From: Acidobacteriota bacterium
GTDB lineage: Bacteria > Acidobacteriota > Terriglobia > Terriglobales > SCQP01
Direction of reading: 5' to 3'
Assembly: GCA_021823305.1 (NCBI GenBank)
Contig: JAKAOE010000029.1
Span: 1,568-10,392 of the forward strand
Length of the DNA stretch: 8,825 bases
Positions 8,227 through 8,825 of this stretch are shown here, one piece after another (position 1 is the first letter of the stretch; each line of letters starts with the position of its first letter). A program made the position numbers and the translations under genes. The notes under the pieces were generated by a model that was not told where the DNA came from, did no database searches, and saw only the letters and a program-made list of their open reading frames with translations.

Positions 8227-8227
8227 A

Positions 8228-8825
8228 ATGACCGCGCCGACCGACCCCATCATCATTTGCCCTAAATGTAAAACCGAGATTCCACTGACAGAGTCCCTGG
8301 CCGCTCCCCTCGTCGCTGCCGCCCGCGCGGAGTACCAGACGCAACTCGCGCGGAAGGACGCGGAGGTCGCCCGACACGAACAAACCCTCCGCAAGCGGGA
8401 AGCTGCCCTCGCCGAGGCCAGCCGCACTATCGACCAGCGCGTGGCCGACGAGGTGAATAACCATCTCAAGCTCGAACGCGAAAACATCGCCGCCGAGGAA
8501 GCTCGAAGGGCAAGGCTCGCCAGCGCCTCGGAGATTCAATCGAAGGACCGCGAACTCAGCGGCCTCAAGGACATCCTCGCCGAGCGCGAACAGAAACTCC
8601 TCGAAGCCCAAACAGCCCAGGCCGAAGCCCTCAAGAGGCAGCGGGAACTCGACGACAGGACGCGTGAGCTGGAAATCACCGTCCAAAAACGCGTCCAGGA
8701 GGGCCTCGCCGAAGTCCGCGGCCGCGCCGAGAAAGACGCCGAGGAGACCCAGCGCCTCAAACTCGCCGAACGCGACTTGAAGATCGCCTCCATGCAGCGC
8801 ACCATCGAAGAGCTGCAGCGCAAGG
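8228..8825 (+). CDS. DUF2130-type protein, N-terminal part (3'-truncated by window)
   Basis: An open frame of 199 codons starts at the ATG at 8228, one base after the res stop, and runs off the window end. The N-terminus IIICPKCKTEIPLTESL is characteristic of DUF2130 (COG4487-like) proteins: a CxxC pair (C11, C14) resembling half of a zinc ribbon, then the PLTE sequence. From about residue 30 to the window end the protein is rich in Glu, Lys, Arg, Gln, Ala and Leu with no proline breaks, and should form a long coiled coil. The DUF2130 domain itself should lie in the C-terminal half, outside the window, so the family call rests only on the N-terminal pattern. No further cysteines are visible, so any metal site would need dimerisation or residues further on. 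The function is unknown. Its place at the end of the R-M operon suggests association with the Res/Mod system, for example as a structural or nucleic-acid-binding partner (inference). Confidence 0.75.
   Translation, partial: MTAPTDPIIICPKCKTEIPLTESLAAPLVAAARAEYQTQLARKDAEVARHEQTLRKREAALAEASRTIDQRVADEVNNHLKLERENIAAEEARRARLASASEIQSKDRELSGLKDILAEREQKLLEAQTAQAEALKRQRELDDRTRELEITVQKRVQEGLAEVRGRAEKDAEETQRLKLAERDLKIASMQRTIEELQRK

Overview
The window lies in a very GC-rich bacterial chromosome or genomic island. Codons end overwhelmingly in C or G, with CTC, CGC, GCC, ATC and ACC dominating. This style occurs in several high-GC phyla (for example Verrucomicrobiota, Acidobacteriota, Planctomycetota); the sequence alone does not let me choose. 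No rRNA, tRNA, IS element, CRISPR array or integrase is visible.

The whole window is one tightly packed plus-strand operon of six genes, the first and last cut by the window edges. In order: (1) the C-terminal part of a large SF2/SNF2-like helicase (2-1738); (2) a DUF4391 protein (1735-2331); (3) a type III beta-class DNA methyltransferase, Mod (2322-4211); (4) a RhuM-family protein (4211-5257); (5) a type III restriction subunit, Res, with helicase motifs and a C-terminal PD-(D/E)XK nuclease (5254-8226); (6) the N-terminal part of a DUF2130-type protein with a CxxC motif and a long coiled coil (8228 to the window end). Four of the five junctions overlap (ATGA, 10 bp, TGATG, ATGA) and the fifth has a 1-nt gap, so the genes are probably co-transcribed and translationally coupled. 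There is no non-coding stretch of any length, and no promoter or terminator falls inside the window.

Mod and Res form a complete type III restriction-modification core. Around and between them sit a second, separate helicase, DUF4391, RhuM and DUF2130. I infer that this is an extended, multi-gene type III anti-phage system rather than a simple two-gene R-M pair. The roles of the four accessory proteins are not established by the sequence. A second notable signal is inside mod: from about 2961 to 3690 the codon use changes sharply and then returns to the local norm. This segment matches the expected target-recognition region, so it looks like a recombinational swap of DNA specificity.
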